Below, piece by piece: positions 1 to 7,280 of a stretch of DNA of 64,000 nt. The stretch comes from Psychrobacter sp. JB385 (GTDB lineage Bacteria > Pseudomonadota > Gammaproteobacteria > Pseudomonadales > Moraxellaceae). The notes under the pieces were generated by a model. It was not told where the DNA came from. It ran no database searches and saw nothing but the letters and a program-made list of their open reading frames with translations. Position 1 is the first letter of the stretch; every line of letters starts with the position of its first letter. The stretch covers positions 744,001 to 808,000 of the forward strand of contig NZ_FUKN01000013.1 in assembly GCF_900163785.1 (NCBI RefSeq), in the 5' to 3' direction. A program made the translations under genes and the position numbers.

Positions 1-271
1 GTGAGGCATTGGCATTTGCGACCACAACAGGTTCTGCCAGATTTGCTTCAGGCAGTATGATTCGGTCAATGTCTTGAGGCTCATCACTGTCGACATTATT
101 ACTGGCGTCAATCACATCGGACGTTCTCTCAACTGCCACTTTGGCTTTTGCTTGGTCTAACGCAACATCGTCCTTCACTGGCTTCGATGAGCTGTTATTA
201 TCGTTATCACTGAAACAACCAGAAAGCGCTGCTGATCCAGTGATCAATACGGCTAATATTATATAGCGCAT
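1..271 (-). CDS. Lipoprotein of unknown function, N-terminal part only
   Basis: The gene runs off the left edge, so only the first 90 residues are visible. It starts at an ATG preceded by AAGGAG at good spacing. A short hydrophobic stretch ends in a lipobox LSGC, with the predicted lipidated cysteine at residue 19. After it comes a low-complexity Ser/Asn/Asp-rich linker, typical of an exported lipoprotein tethered to a membrane. It lies 27 bases downstream of the DUF4331 gene on the same strand, so the two are probably co-transcribed and may share a periplasmic or surface role. No domain can be recognised in the visible part, so no function is assigned. Confidence 0.7.
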   Translation of the reverse strand, partial: MRYIILAVLITGSAALSGCFSDNDNNSSSKPVKDDVALDQAKAKVAVERTSDVIDASNNVDSDEPQDIDRIILPEANLAEPVVVANANAS

Positions 272-298
272 AGTATTTCTCCTTGGGTTAGAGTCAGC

Positions 299-1798
299 TT
301 ATCGGCTACCTGGATTAGGCGTTGTTAGATAAGGAAACACTGAGTCAAACTCAGTAGCGGGTTTGAGGGCACCATCAGTGAACAGCGCCTTACCAGCTTT
401 GGCATCGGCTGGGACACAAGTAACAGCAGGTGGTAGGCCAGCATGACATAGCGCACCCATAGAGACTCTTAATGCAATATCGGTGACGTCATCACCAGGA
501 CGCCTGCCATTTGGAAACCCTGCAACGTCTTTGGCATTTGCATTAGGACGACCGTCATTTTGACCAGGAATGATACTGATGACACCCAAATCATTTTGGT
601 TGGCGGCCGAGACAGCAGCTATGCTGGTATTCAAACGCAGCATATCGGCTGGTACCATATTAGGATTGGCAGGTTTATTGACTGTTGGAACGCCTGTCAA
701 AAATGCCGTCACCAAATCTTGACGCGGGAAGTTCGTTGGTGCTGGTGCACTCGGATACAAGGTCTGAATCAGTGCTGGAAGCGTTGGATAAAAGACATAA
801 GGCGCAAATTTTGCCACATCGTCTTTTGGTTCTGAGGCATTAAACTTGTCCTTGTCTTTTAGTCCAATCACGACTTCGTTGACCAATGGCATACCCAGTC
901 TTGAAACCTGAGTCCATGCGCCGCCTTTTTTGGCTGTGGTACTGATACCAGAAGCTGGCGAAGGATTTACGAGGGTGGCCTGACGGACACTCGCTGTAGT
1001 CCAAGCACCAATCACAGGGTCTTTGCTGGTAGCGTTGACCAGACAAGCCTTCGGTACTTCCATCGCAATCGACGTGACGTTCTTATCTGCTAGCACGTTG
1101 TTACCGCTATCGCGTGCGCCTAGTGGGTTTAGGTTAACCAAGTCAAATACTCTACCCAAATCGATGGCAAACCCTTCAGCACGTTGACCGACAAAGACTT
1201 TACCTTGTCCACAGCTACCCAAATTCAGCGTCTTGATAAAACTTTTGGCATAGGTGGGATAATCGGCAAAAGACTTGGTGCCGATATAATCAAATGGTTT
1301 GTTAAAGTTGCCTAACGACGTACGCGTGCCACTACGGCGATCGCCTTTGACCATCGTGACATTATAGCTCTCGTTGGTTTGTACATTAGCAGAATTTGAG
1401 GCGTCGCCTGCATTAGATAAAGGAATGGCAACATTTGGCGTTGATGGATTGCCATCGGAGTCAATCTCAATACTGTTTAAGTTCTGCGTAAAATCAAATT
1501 GAAAAGTGATGTCTTCGACCGCGTCACCGTTGTTATCGATGTGAATCTCATAGAGTGCATCTGGGTCTAGGGCAAAATAATTGGGTCCACCGTAGGCATC
1601 TTGAAGCGGTAGATAATTGGCAATAATCGTGACGTAATCTGCCCGATTATTTTCGTAGCTATTAAACATATAAAAGTCAGAGGCATCGACTTTTGGGGTT
1701 TTAGTGATGGAGGGGGCTTCACGGTGACTTGAGGCAACGGCACTTGCGCTCACGCAAAGCGTCATGGCTGCTATTAGCGCCTTGGTAGTATGTTTCAT
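299..1798 (-). CDS. DUF4331 family secreted protein
   Basis: This is a protein of about 499 residues with an N-terminal signal peptide ending near AVASS. The first mature residues, SSHREAPSI and then DASDFYMFNS, are the hallmark opening of DUF4331 proteins, and the family match continues along the protein. The biochemical role of DUF4331 is not established; members are exported and often sit beside other envelope proteins. An in-frame ATG at 1804 also exists, but AAGG lies only one base before it and six bases before the ATG at 1798, so 1798 is preferred. The lipoprotein gene at 1-271 follows directly. The call is sure for family membership and open for function. Confidence 0.85.
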   Translation of the reverse strand: MKHTTKALIAAMTLCVSASAVASSHREAPSITKTPKVDASDFYMFNSYENNRADYVTIIANYLPLQDAYGGPNYFALDPDALYEIHIDNNGDAVEDITFQFDFTQNLNSIEIDSDGNPSTPNVAIPLSNAGDASNSANVQTNESYNVTMVKGDRRSGTRTSLGNFNKPFDYIGTKSFADYPTYAKSFIKTLNLGSCGQGKVFVGQRAEGFAIDLGRVFDLVNLNPLGARDSGNNVLADKNVTSIAMEVPKACLVNATSKDPVIGAWTTASVRQATLVNPSPASGISTTAKKGGAWTQVSRLGMPLVNEVVIGLKDKDKFNASEPKDDVAKFAPYVFYPTLPALIQTLYPSAPAPTNFPRQDLVTAFLTGVPTVNKPANPNMVPADMLRLNTSIAAVSAANQNDLGVISIIPGQNDGRPNANAKDVAGFPNGRRPGDDVTDIALRVSMGALCHAGLPPAVTCVPADAKAGKALFTDGALKPATEFDSVFPYLTTPNPGSR

Positions 1799-1953
1799 AA
1801 ACATCCTTGTAAAGAAACTTTAATGAATAAGACTGTTGGGTGTGGTGACGCTGATAATACAGATTAACTAAACAATATCTCAGTCAAGCTAATTTCACTA
1901 TACACTCATTTAAACGAATGTATAGAACTTTTTTTGGTTTTAACTGCTCGTTT

Positions 1954-2607
1954 TTACTGATTTTTTGGCGCATCAGGCTGCATCATAGGGTCAGCGTCCA
2001 CAAACGCTTGTAGCGTGCGACAATGCGTGTCAATTTCGACAATATTGGGGTAGGCGCTCAGGTCTACCCTGAAGCGTCGAGCAGAAGACACCTGCGGAAT
2101 CAAATAGCAATCTGCAAAAGTAGGGTGGTTGCCGTAGCAGAATTTTCGGCGCGTTTTGTCATCGGCTAAGCGTTTTTCTAATGCGTCGAACCCTTCTTTC
2201 ATCCAGCGACCGCACCATGCCAGCACTGCCTCTTCATCTACTGATAACTCATTACGCAGATACTGTAGGACACGGCGATTATTGAGCGGGTGAATGTCAC
2301 AACCAATCATCGCACTTAGCGCTCGTACCTGCATACGACCAGCCGCATCCTTGGGCAATAATGGAGTGTCAGGATAGACGTCCTCCAACCACTCCAAGAT
2401 TGCGGGGCTTTGATACAGGAGTAAGTCATCCGCTTGTAAGACAGGCACCAATCCTTGAGGGTTGATAGATTGAAAAGCGGCCTCTAGTTGCTCGTCTTGC
2501 GCCAGATTGACGGCGATATAGTTATAATCCAATCCTTTTAAGTTCATGGCGATACGCGTACGATAAGACGTGCTGCTACGAAAATAACCATAAAGTGTCA
2601 TCATCAT
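1954..2607 (-). CDS. maiA: Maleylacetoacetate isomerase (zeta-class GST)
   Basis: A 217-residue glutathione transferase of the zeta class, predicted to isomerise maleylacetoacetate to fumarylacetoacetate with glutathione as cofactor, in the cytoplasm. The N-terminal thioredoxin-like domain carries the class motif SSTSYR near residues 11-16 (zeta enzymes usually read SSCSWR) and the glutathione-site sequence QSPAILEWLE near 66-75. The all-alpha domain with NNRRVLQYL follows. Length is normal for the family. Three consecutive ATG codons open the gene behind AAAGGA; the second may be the real start. It is divergent from the IclR gene and belongs to the tyrosine degradation set with fahA and hpd. 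The Cys-to-Thr change in the SSCSWR motif is a departure, but Ser residues remain available for glutathione activation. Confidence 0.9.
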   Translation of the reverse strand: MMMTLYGYFRSSTSYRTRIAMNLKGLDYNYIAVNLAQDEQLEAAFQSINPQGLVPVLQADDLLLYQSPAILEWLEDVYPDTPLLPKDAAGRMQVRALSAMIGCDIHPLNNRRVLQYLRNELSVDEEAVLAWCGRWMKEGFDALEKRLADDKTRRKFCYGNHPTFADCYLIPQVSSARRFRVDLSAYPNIVEIDTHCRTLQAFVDADPMMQPDAPKNQ

Positions 2608-2640
2608 TCATTCCTTTTATTGTGTTATGTTATCAATGGG

Positions 2641-2671
2641 ATAAGCGGTTATAATTAAAGACCGCGCTTAT
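2641..2671. promoter_or_regulatory. Candidate operator in the maiA / IclR divergent promoter
   Basis: An interrupted inverted repeat, ATAAGCGGT at 2641-2649 and ACCGCGCTTAT at 2661-2671, with one unpaired base and an AT-rich centre. It sits about 35 bases upstream of maiA and about 115 bases before the preferred IclR start. IclR-type regulators bind such dyads in divergent promoters, and HmgR of Pseudomonas putida is an IclR repressor of homogentisate genes. Assignment of this dyad to the adjacent regulator is inference. Confidence 0.4.
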
Positions 2672-2783
2672 GTCATACGGAAAAAGAGTACGGTTAAATA
2701 GAGCGGTGCTGAGCCGTATTATTATTTGGCTGATACGCACCCTGACCAATCATTCATTAAAAACATCATTTATCGAGCACAGC

Positions 2784-3662
2784 ATGCCAGCATCTGACAA
2801 CCTTGTAGATAGCACATTGACCACTCATTCTGCCAGCAATAAAAACCAAAATGGCGTCCAATCCCTTGAAATTGGATTGTCCATCTTGGATGTACTTATC
2901 GAGCATAAAGAAGCTATGATGCTAAAGGACATCGCCCAAGTGATGCAAATGCATCCCGCAAAATGCCATCGCTATCTGGTCAGCCTCATTCGTAAAAACT
3001 ACGCTCGCAAGCTCGGTGATGGTCGTTATGGGCTTGGTGATAGAATCAATGCACTGGCAGCACTTGGTCACACAGGATACAATCAAAACAATATCTTAGA
3101 GCGGTTGACACATATCGCGAATGAGATCAAAGACACGCTAAACTGCGCGGTACAAATCGCCAAGTGGTTCAATGAAGGCCCTATCATCATTCACTCTGTT
3201 GAGCCAGACAGTCCCATTAGTATCATTACTCGGATTGGTTCACGTATGCCGCTGACGACATCAGCAACAGGACAGCTGTTTGCCAGTTATCAACCTGATG
3301 CCATCATCGAACCATTGGTCATGTCAGAATGGCAGACAAAAGATAAAATGGCACTGACAGCACAATGGCAACATTTTACGCAGCTGCAAACTAAGATTCG
3401 TACTCAAGGTTATGCGACGGTCACTGGCGATATGCTAATGGGTATCAACGCCATCACGATCCCCGTTATATTGCCGCAACCAGCGAATGCTTTTACCACG
3501 TCATCTCTTCACCATGATGATAATGATAAGCGCCCGCTAGAAAACCTATCAGTAGAATATGCTATTACGATTATTGGAACCACAGAGCAGCTACCCATGA
3601 GCAAGCAGCATAATGTGGTTGAGCAAATTCTAGCCATCGCTCAGCGTTACCAAATCGCGTAG
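2784..3662 (+). CDS. IclR family transcriptional regulator, probable homogentisate-pathway regulator
   Basis: A winged-helix regulator of about 292 residues. The IclR DNA-binding domain begins at GVQSLEIGLSILDVL (about residues 25-39), and the recognition helix region reads MHPAKCHRYLVSL. It is followed by the IclR effector domain with the typical RIGSRMPLTTSATGQLF stretch. An earlier in-frame ATG at 2670 would add 38 residues unlike the family and no clear ribosome site supports it, so 2784 is preferred; neither start has a strong site. The gene is divergent from maiA and surrounded by tyrosine degradation genes. HmgR, an IclR repressor that responds to homogentisate in Pseudomonas, is the natural functional parallel, but the ligand here is inference. 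Confidence 0.8.
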   Translation: MPASDNLVDSTLTTHSASNKNQNGVQSLEIGLSILDVLIEHKEAMMLKDIAQVMQMHPAKCHRYLVSLIRKNYARKLGDGRYGLGDRINALAALGHTGYNQNNILERLTHIANEIKDTLNCAVQIAKWFNEGPIIIHSVEPDSPISIITRIGSRMPLTTSATGQLFASYQPDAIIEPLVMSEWQTKDKMALTAQWQHFTQLQTKIRTQGYATVTGDMLMGINAITIPVILPQPANAFTTSSLHHDDNDKRPLENLSVEYAITIIGTTEQLPMSKQHNVVEQILAIAQRYQIA

Positions 3663-3722
3663 GTATGCCTTGAGTCATAACCGTATTAGGTATCGCAGTA
3701 GCTGCCTAATCATTTGAGTCTG

Positions 3723-4778
3723 TTAAACCGCACAGGTCTTACTGGTGGCTTTGATCTTCTCGTATACAGCATTGGCGTCTAATCCTGTGGCATTTACTTC
3801 ATCTAGATATTTTTGTGAGCCTTCCATTAATGGTCCTTTCCAGTTGGGATCATTGAGTGGATCAGGAATATCAATCATCACATCGCCTTTTTCTTTGGCA
3901 GCCGCCATGGCCTTATCGTTACTCACATCAAAGACTTTGGAGACATTGGCCGCCAGTGCCGCCCCTGAATTATCATCAATGACTTTTTTGAGATCCTCTG
4001 GTAGACGATCATATTTGTCTTTGTTCATGCTGATAACAAAAGTGGAGTTATAAAAAGGGATGTTGGTATGAGTATGGATCAGCTCATCCAAACGAAACGC
4101 TTGAATGGGTTGCCACGTAAAGCTGAGTCCATCAATGACGCCGCGCTGAAGCGCAGTATAGGTGTCGCTGGCAGGCATGCCAACGGGTGCTGCTCCAGTT
4201 GCTTCGATGATGTGGCTTGCCACGGCAGATGGCTGTCGAATCCGTAAGCCTTTCATATCAGCAGGTGTACGTATAGGCTTGTCCACCGTATGCAGTGCGC
4301 CTTGACCTGTTCCGATAAGGGCAAGCAGATGCGTGTCTTTGTACTCGTCTGCAATGACGCCTTCATCATAAAGCTTATGAAGGATACAGCTTTGCTGCTG
4401 GGCGCTATTGGTGATACCGGGAAGCTCGGCAATTTGGGTTAAAGGGAATCGTCCTGCGGTGTAGCCTTGGGCTTGCATACCAATATCAACGATGCCTTTG
4501 GCAGTGGCGTCATACGTAGCCCCTGGTTTGCTCAGCGTGGCAGAAGGATAAATCTCAACCTTGATACGTCCGTTTGAGTCGGCTTCGATTTTTTTTGCCC
4601 ATGGCTCTAGCGCCTCAGTGTTTATATTGTCATTGGCTGTCATAAAATGGGAAAATCTGAGAGTAGTCACGTCGGCGGCATCTGTCGAAGCCTTAACTGC
4701 CTCATTACTATTGCTACAGCCAGCCACCGCAATGCAAGTGGTTAGCAGTATTCCTAAGTGCATTTTTGTTTTCATCAT
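3723..4778 (-). CDS. TRAP transporter substrate-binding lipoprotein, DctP family (orphan)
   Basis: A 351-residue periplasmic binding protein of the TRAP (DctP) family. The signal sequence ends in a lipobox VAGC with Cys21 as the lipid attachment site. The mature part has the family features: an early strand LRFSHFMTAND, the central MKGLRIRQPSA segment whose Arg normally grips a substrate carboxylate, and TYTALQRGVIDG after it. A TRAP system also needs DctQ and DctM membrane subunits, and neither is present in the window. The gene lies between the IclR gene (convergent) and the VOC-fahA unit, suggesting an aromatic acid or pathway intermediate as ligand; this is inference. A good AAAGGA site precedes the start. 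A terminator at 4864-4911 separates it from the upstream VOC gene. Confidence 0.85.
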   Translation of the reverse strand: MMKTKMHLGILLTTCIAVAGCSNSNEAVKASTDAADVTTLRFSHFMTANDNINTEALEPWAKKIEADSNGRIKVEIYPSATLSKPGATYDATAKGIVDIGMQAQGYTAGRFPLTQIAELPGITNSAQQQSCILHKLYDEGVIADEYKDTHLLALIGTGQGALHTVDKPIRTPADMKGLRIRQPSAVASHIIEATGAAPVGMPASDTYTALQRGVIDGLSFTWQPIQAFRLDELIHTHTNIPFYNSTFVISMNKDKYDRLPEDLKKVIDDNSGAALAANVSKVFDVSNDKAMAAAKEKGDVMIDIPDPLNDPNWKGPLMEGSQKYLDEVNATGLDANAVYEKIKATSKTCAV

Positions 4779-4863
4779 AGAATCCTTTCATGATGGGGCG
4801 GTAATTATCAAGGGGCAATAGTCATCGCCAACAGGTTAGATTTCTGAATAAAGTCTCAATATT

Positions 4864-4911
4864 AAAAAGCTTACTGTTTTTTAACAACCCAAGTTAAATA
4901 AAACAGTAAGC
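4864..4911 (-). terminator. Rho-independent terminator after the VOC gene
   Basis: On the minus strand a perfect 12-bp stem, GCTTACTGTTTT with AAAACAGTAAGC, encloses a second nested stem (TTTAAC / GTTAAA) and is followed directly by TTTTT. It lies just past the stop of the VOC gene at 4928 and closes the fahA-VOC transcript before the TRAP binding protein gene. Confidence 0.85.
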
Positions 4912-4927
4912 GGAACAACGGTTGCAT

Positions 4928-5503
4928 TTACTCGCCAGCAGGTGCAACCTCTTTTGCCTCGCTAAGCTCGTCACTGTGCAAAAACTGCGTATGCGTTGGT
5001 GCGCGTTTGGTACGTGACCATTCTTCTAGCATATCGTGTTTGATGGCTTCTGTGATCATAGAAACCTTATCGTGCGAGGTCGGATCATCATAGGTCAGCT
5101 CCAAGCGATGGCCGTTTGGATCAAAGAAATAGATAGAATGGAAGATACCGTGGTTGGTCACCCCAATCACATCGATACCCGCCTGTTCCAAATGGGCTTT
5201 GGCTCGTAGTAATTCATCGCGATCTTTGACCTTGAGCGCTAGATGCTGGACCCAGTTTGGTGTATTGGGATCAAAACCCATTTCTGGTTGGTTGGGTACT
5301 TCAAAAAATGCCAACACGTTGCCATTACCTGCGTCCAAAAAAACATGCATATACGGATCAAAGGCTTTGGTCGAGGGCACATGGTCTTCAGCAAATGCTA
5401 AGATGAAGTCCATGTTGAGGTGTTTTTGATACCATTCTACGGTTTCTTTGGCATCTTTGCAGCGATAAGCCACGTGATGAATTTTTTCAATTTTAAAGCT
5501 CAT
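4928..5503 (-). CDS. VOC-superfamily metalloenzyme, candidate ring-cleavage dioxygenase
   Basis: A 191-residue protein of the vicinal oxygen chelate (glyoxalase/extradiol dioxygenase) superfamily. Two beta-alpha-beta-beta-beta modules are visible. Candidate metal ligands are His10 (IHHVAYRC), Glu68 (LAFFEV), His87 (WVQHLAL) and Glu135 (GHRLELTY). His10/His87/Glu135 would form the two-His one-Glu triad of extradiol dioxygenases and FosA-type enzymes, while the four-ligand set resembles glyoxalase I. A 45-residue C-terminal extension is unlike glyoxalase I. It lies 115 bases downstream of fahA on the same strand, with maiA and hpd nearby, and no cupin-type homogentisate dioxygenase is seen in the window. 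A role in homogentisate cleavage is therefore plausible but unproven; a lyase or isomerase of the same fold is the alternative. Confidence 0.75.
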   Translation of the reverse strand: MSFKIEKIHHVAYRCKDAKETVEWYQKHLNMDFILAFAEDHVPSTKAFDPYMHVFLDAGNGNVLAFFEVPNQPEMGFDPNTPNWVQHLALKVKDRDELLRAKAHLEQAGIDVIGVTNHGIFHSIYFFDPNGHRLELTYDDPTSHDKVSMITEAIKHDMLEEWSRTKRAPTHTQFLHSDELSEAKEVAPAGE

Positions 5504-5618
5504 ATCAAATTCCTTTTGATAAGGCGCGTGGCAAGTTGTTGGTATCTAACCTAACAGTGCCATTTACTTGCTTTCACGCCCATTTTACGATGGTTATGCC
5601 AATGCGGTTTGTTGAATG

Positions 5619-6908
5619 TTATTTGTCAAAATCAAACTGAATGGCGGGCAGGACTTTACCGCGTACCTCACCAAACCCGACACGGATGCCATCTTTTTCG
5701 CTATAGCCTTTCATAATGACGGTATCGCCATCTTCAATGAAGCTGCGAGTTGCGCCGCCTGTTAGCGTGACAGGCTTTGTCGCATTCCAAGCAATCTCTA
5801 GCATCGAGCCATAAGAGTCTGGCGTTGGGCCTGAAATGGTGCCTGAACCCATCATGTCGCCAACTTCTACTTTGCAGCCAGTGATGGTGTGATGGGTAAG
5901 CTGCTGCGCCATAGACCAGTACATGTATTTAAAATTGGTCTCACAAACCACGGTGGCGCTATCGCTGTTTTCGGGCATGAGTTCTACTGATAAATTGATA
6001 TCAAAGCTATTATTGCTGTCTGTTTCATTCAGATAGGCAAGGGGTTTTGGTTCTTGAGTCGGGCACGGGGTTTTAAACGGGGCCAATGCCTCCATCGTCA
6101 CAATCCAAGGAGAAACCTGGGATGCAAAGGTTTTGGCATTGAATGGGCCTAAAGGCACGTATTCCCATTTTTGGATGTCACGGGCAGACCAATCGTTGAG
6201 CAGGACCATGCCAAAGATATGATCAAACGCCTCATCTACTGCGATGGGCTGACCGATGCTATTGCCTTTACCAACGACAAACGCGGTTTCAAGCTCAAAA
6301 TCCAAACGCTTACAGGCAGAAAAAATAGGACGATCATCGGCATTTGGTTTGAGCTGACCTGATGGGCGGACAATATCAGTGCCACTCACGACCACGGTGC
6401 TGGCGCGTCCATTATAGCCAACGGGCATCTCAGTCCAGTTAGGCAATAGCGCATTACTTGGGTCACGGAACATCGTGCCGACGTTGGTGGCGTGTTCTTT
6501 TGATGAATAAAAATCGGTGAAACCAGGTACTTGTACCGGCAGGTGCATGGTGACGTCTGCTTGCTGGAACAATGCCTTTTTTTGTAAATCTTGATTGTCA
6601 CGTAAATCTTGATTGTCACTAGATAGCAGGGTTTGAATGGTTTTGCGCGCTTGCGTCCAGTTGTCTTGACCAGAGTCAATGAAGGCGTTAAGCGTTGGTT
6701 GATCAAAGTAGGGACCGCCATCCAAGCTTAGTAAACCTGCGGCTTCGATGGCAGCGAGATCCAATACTTGCTCGCCAATCGCCACTCCAGAACGGCGCTT
6801 GCCATTAGCAGTGTCGCTAAAAATGCCATAAGGCAGATTATGAATTGAGAAATCTGAATCGCTTGCGATGTCGATAAATGAGGTGAGGGTTGAGTCAACC
6901 GTTGACAT
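5619..6908 (-). CDS. fahA: Fumarylacetoacetase
   Basis: A 429-residue fumarylacetoacetate hydrolase, which splits fumarylacetoacetate into fumarate and acetoacetate as the last step of tyrosine degradation. An N-terminal SH3-like domain (about residues 1-115) precedes the catalytic FAH domain. The active-site segment FTDFYSSKEHATNVG (130-144) holds the metal ligand Asp132 and the general base His139. Further conserved blocks are LDFELETAFVVGKGN, LNDWSARDIQKWEYVPLGPF and, near the C-terminus, MMGSGTISGPTP. Length is normal. An 18-bp tandem duplication adds six residues in the linker between the domains (see 6584-6619). The ATG follows a GGAG-type site. Probably co-transcribed with the VOC gene. 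Confidence 0.95.
   Translation of the reverse strand: MSTVDSTLTSFIDIASDSDFSIHNLPYGIFSDTANGKRRSGVAIGEQVLDLAAIEAAGLLSLDGGPYFDQPTLNAFIDSGQDNWTQARKTIQTLLSSDNQDLRDNQDLQKKALFQQADVTMHLPVQVPGFTDFYSSKEHATNVGTMFRDPSNALLPNWTEMPVGYNGRASTVVVSGTDIVRPSGQLKPNADDRPIFSACKRLDFELETAFVVGKGNSIGQPIAVDEAFDHIFGMVLLNDWSARDIQKWEYVPLGPFNAKTFASQVSPWIVTMEALAPFKTPCPTQEPKPLAYLNETDSNNSFDINLSVELMPENSDSATVVCETNFKYMYWSMAQQLTHHTITGCKVEVGDMMGSGTISGPTPDSYGSMLEIAWNATKPVTLTGGATRSFIEDGDTVIMKGYSEKDGIRVGFGEVRGKVLPAIQFDFDK
6584..6619. repeat. Perfect 18-bp tandem duplication inside fahA
   Basis: Two identical adjacent copies of GTAAATCTTGATTGTCAC lie at 6584-6601 and 6602-6619. The unit is a multiple of three, so the frame is kept and fahA gains a second Asp-Asn-Gln-Asp-Leu unit around residues 98-108, between its N-terminal and catalytic domains. 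A slippage-prone two-copy minisatellite is the simplest reading. Confidence 0.9.
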
Positions 6909-6934
6909 AAGATGCTCCTTGCGAAAAATAAATG

Positions 6935-6978
6935 ATAAATTACGTTATAATTAATTGCTTACGAATAATGTAATTTAT
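6935..6978. promoter_or_regulatory. Inverted repeat upstream of fahA, candidate operator
   Basis: ATAAATTAC at 6935-6943 and GTAATTTAT at 6970-6978 form a perfect 9-bp inverted repeat with a 26-base AT-rich spacer. The first arm starts 27 bases upstream of the fahA start codon, so the pair spans the likely promoter. A regulator binding both arms is conceivable; which one is unknown, and the dyad does not resemble the one upstream of maiA. Confidence 0.3.
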
Positions 6979-7066
6979 AGAAAGTCAGATTGCAAGTTTT
7001 TTATATAGCGAGCATCTATTGTATGGATGCAGCCAATGCTAAATAACATAGGTAAACATAATATTA

Positions 7067-7134
7067 CGTGCCACCGAGACAAGTTTTTCTCATTCGCTGT
7101 GCCTGCGCAGACAGAGGCTTTGACTCAGCAGCAC
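7067..7134 (-). repeat. Dispersed intergenic element, copy A
   Basis: Minus-strand copy of an element also found at 10962, 39688 and, degenerate, at 59276. The core on the minus strand reads CTCTGTCTGCGCAGGCACAG followed by an AAAAA-containing stretch. Imperfect inverted arms flank it: 7067-7085 and 7118-7134 (GTGCTGCTGAGTCAAAG on the minus strand). It lies upstream of fahA. Confidence 0.7.
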
Positions 7135-7183
7135 TTTGCTTTTTTATAGTGTATTGACGGTGATTTACATGAGTTTTGGACGA

Positions 7184-7213
7184 AAAAAAGGCTGAGCAGT
7201 TGCTCAGCCTTTC
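7184..7213 (-). terminator. Terminator of the aromatic aminotransferase gene
   Basis: A GC-rich stem AAAGGCTGAGC with GCTCAGCCTTT and a four-base loop is followed on the minus strand by a run of seven T. It lies about 70 bases past the aminotransferase stop codon. Confidence 0.85.
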
Positions 7214-7280
7214 TTATTATATTTGCCGTTGTATCAAATTCGCTTAATTGCTACGCGAATCAGTTCAATAACGGGTTTAA

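Larger units (their letters stand above)
6909..7280. other. Intergenic region between the aminotransferase and fahA genes
   Basis: No credible gene. From left to right it holds the fahA ribosome site and promoter area with a 9-bp inverted repeat (6935-6978), one copy of the dispersed intergenic element (7067-7134), and the terminator of the aminotransferase gene (7184-7213). Confidence 0.7.

Noticed and set aside
1898..1932. Hairpin followed by a T-run downstream of maiA
   Set aside because: The T-run is on the plus strand, but no plus-strand gene ends there; on the minus strand, where maiA lies, there is no T-run. Not called a terminator.
3686..3711. Hairpin between the convergent IclR and TRAP genes
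   Set aside because: The stem is short and bulged (ATTAGG / CCTAAT) with no T-run, so a terminator call is not supported.
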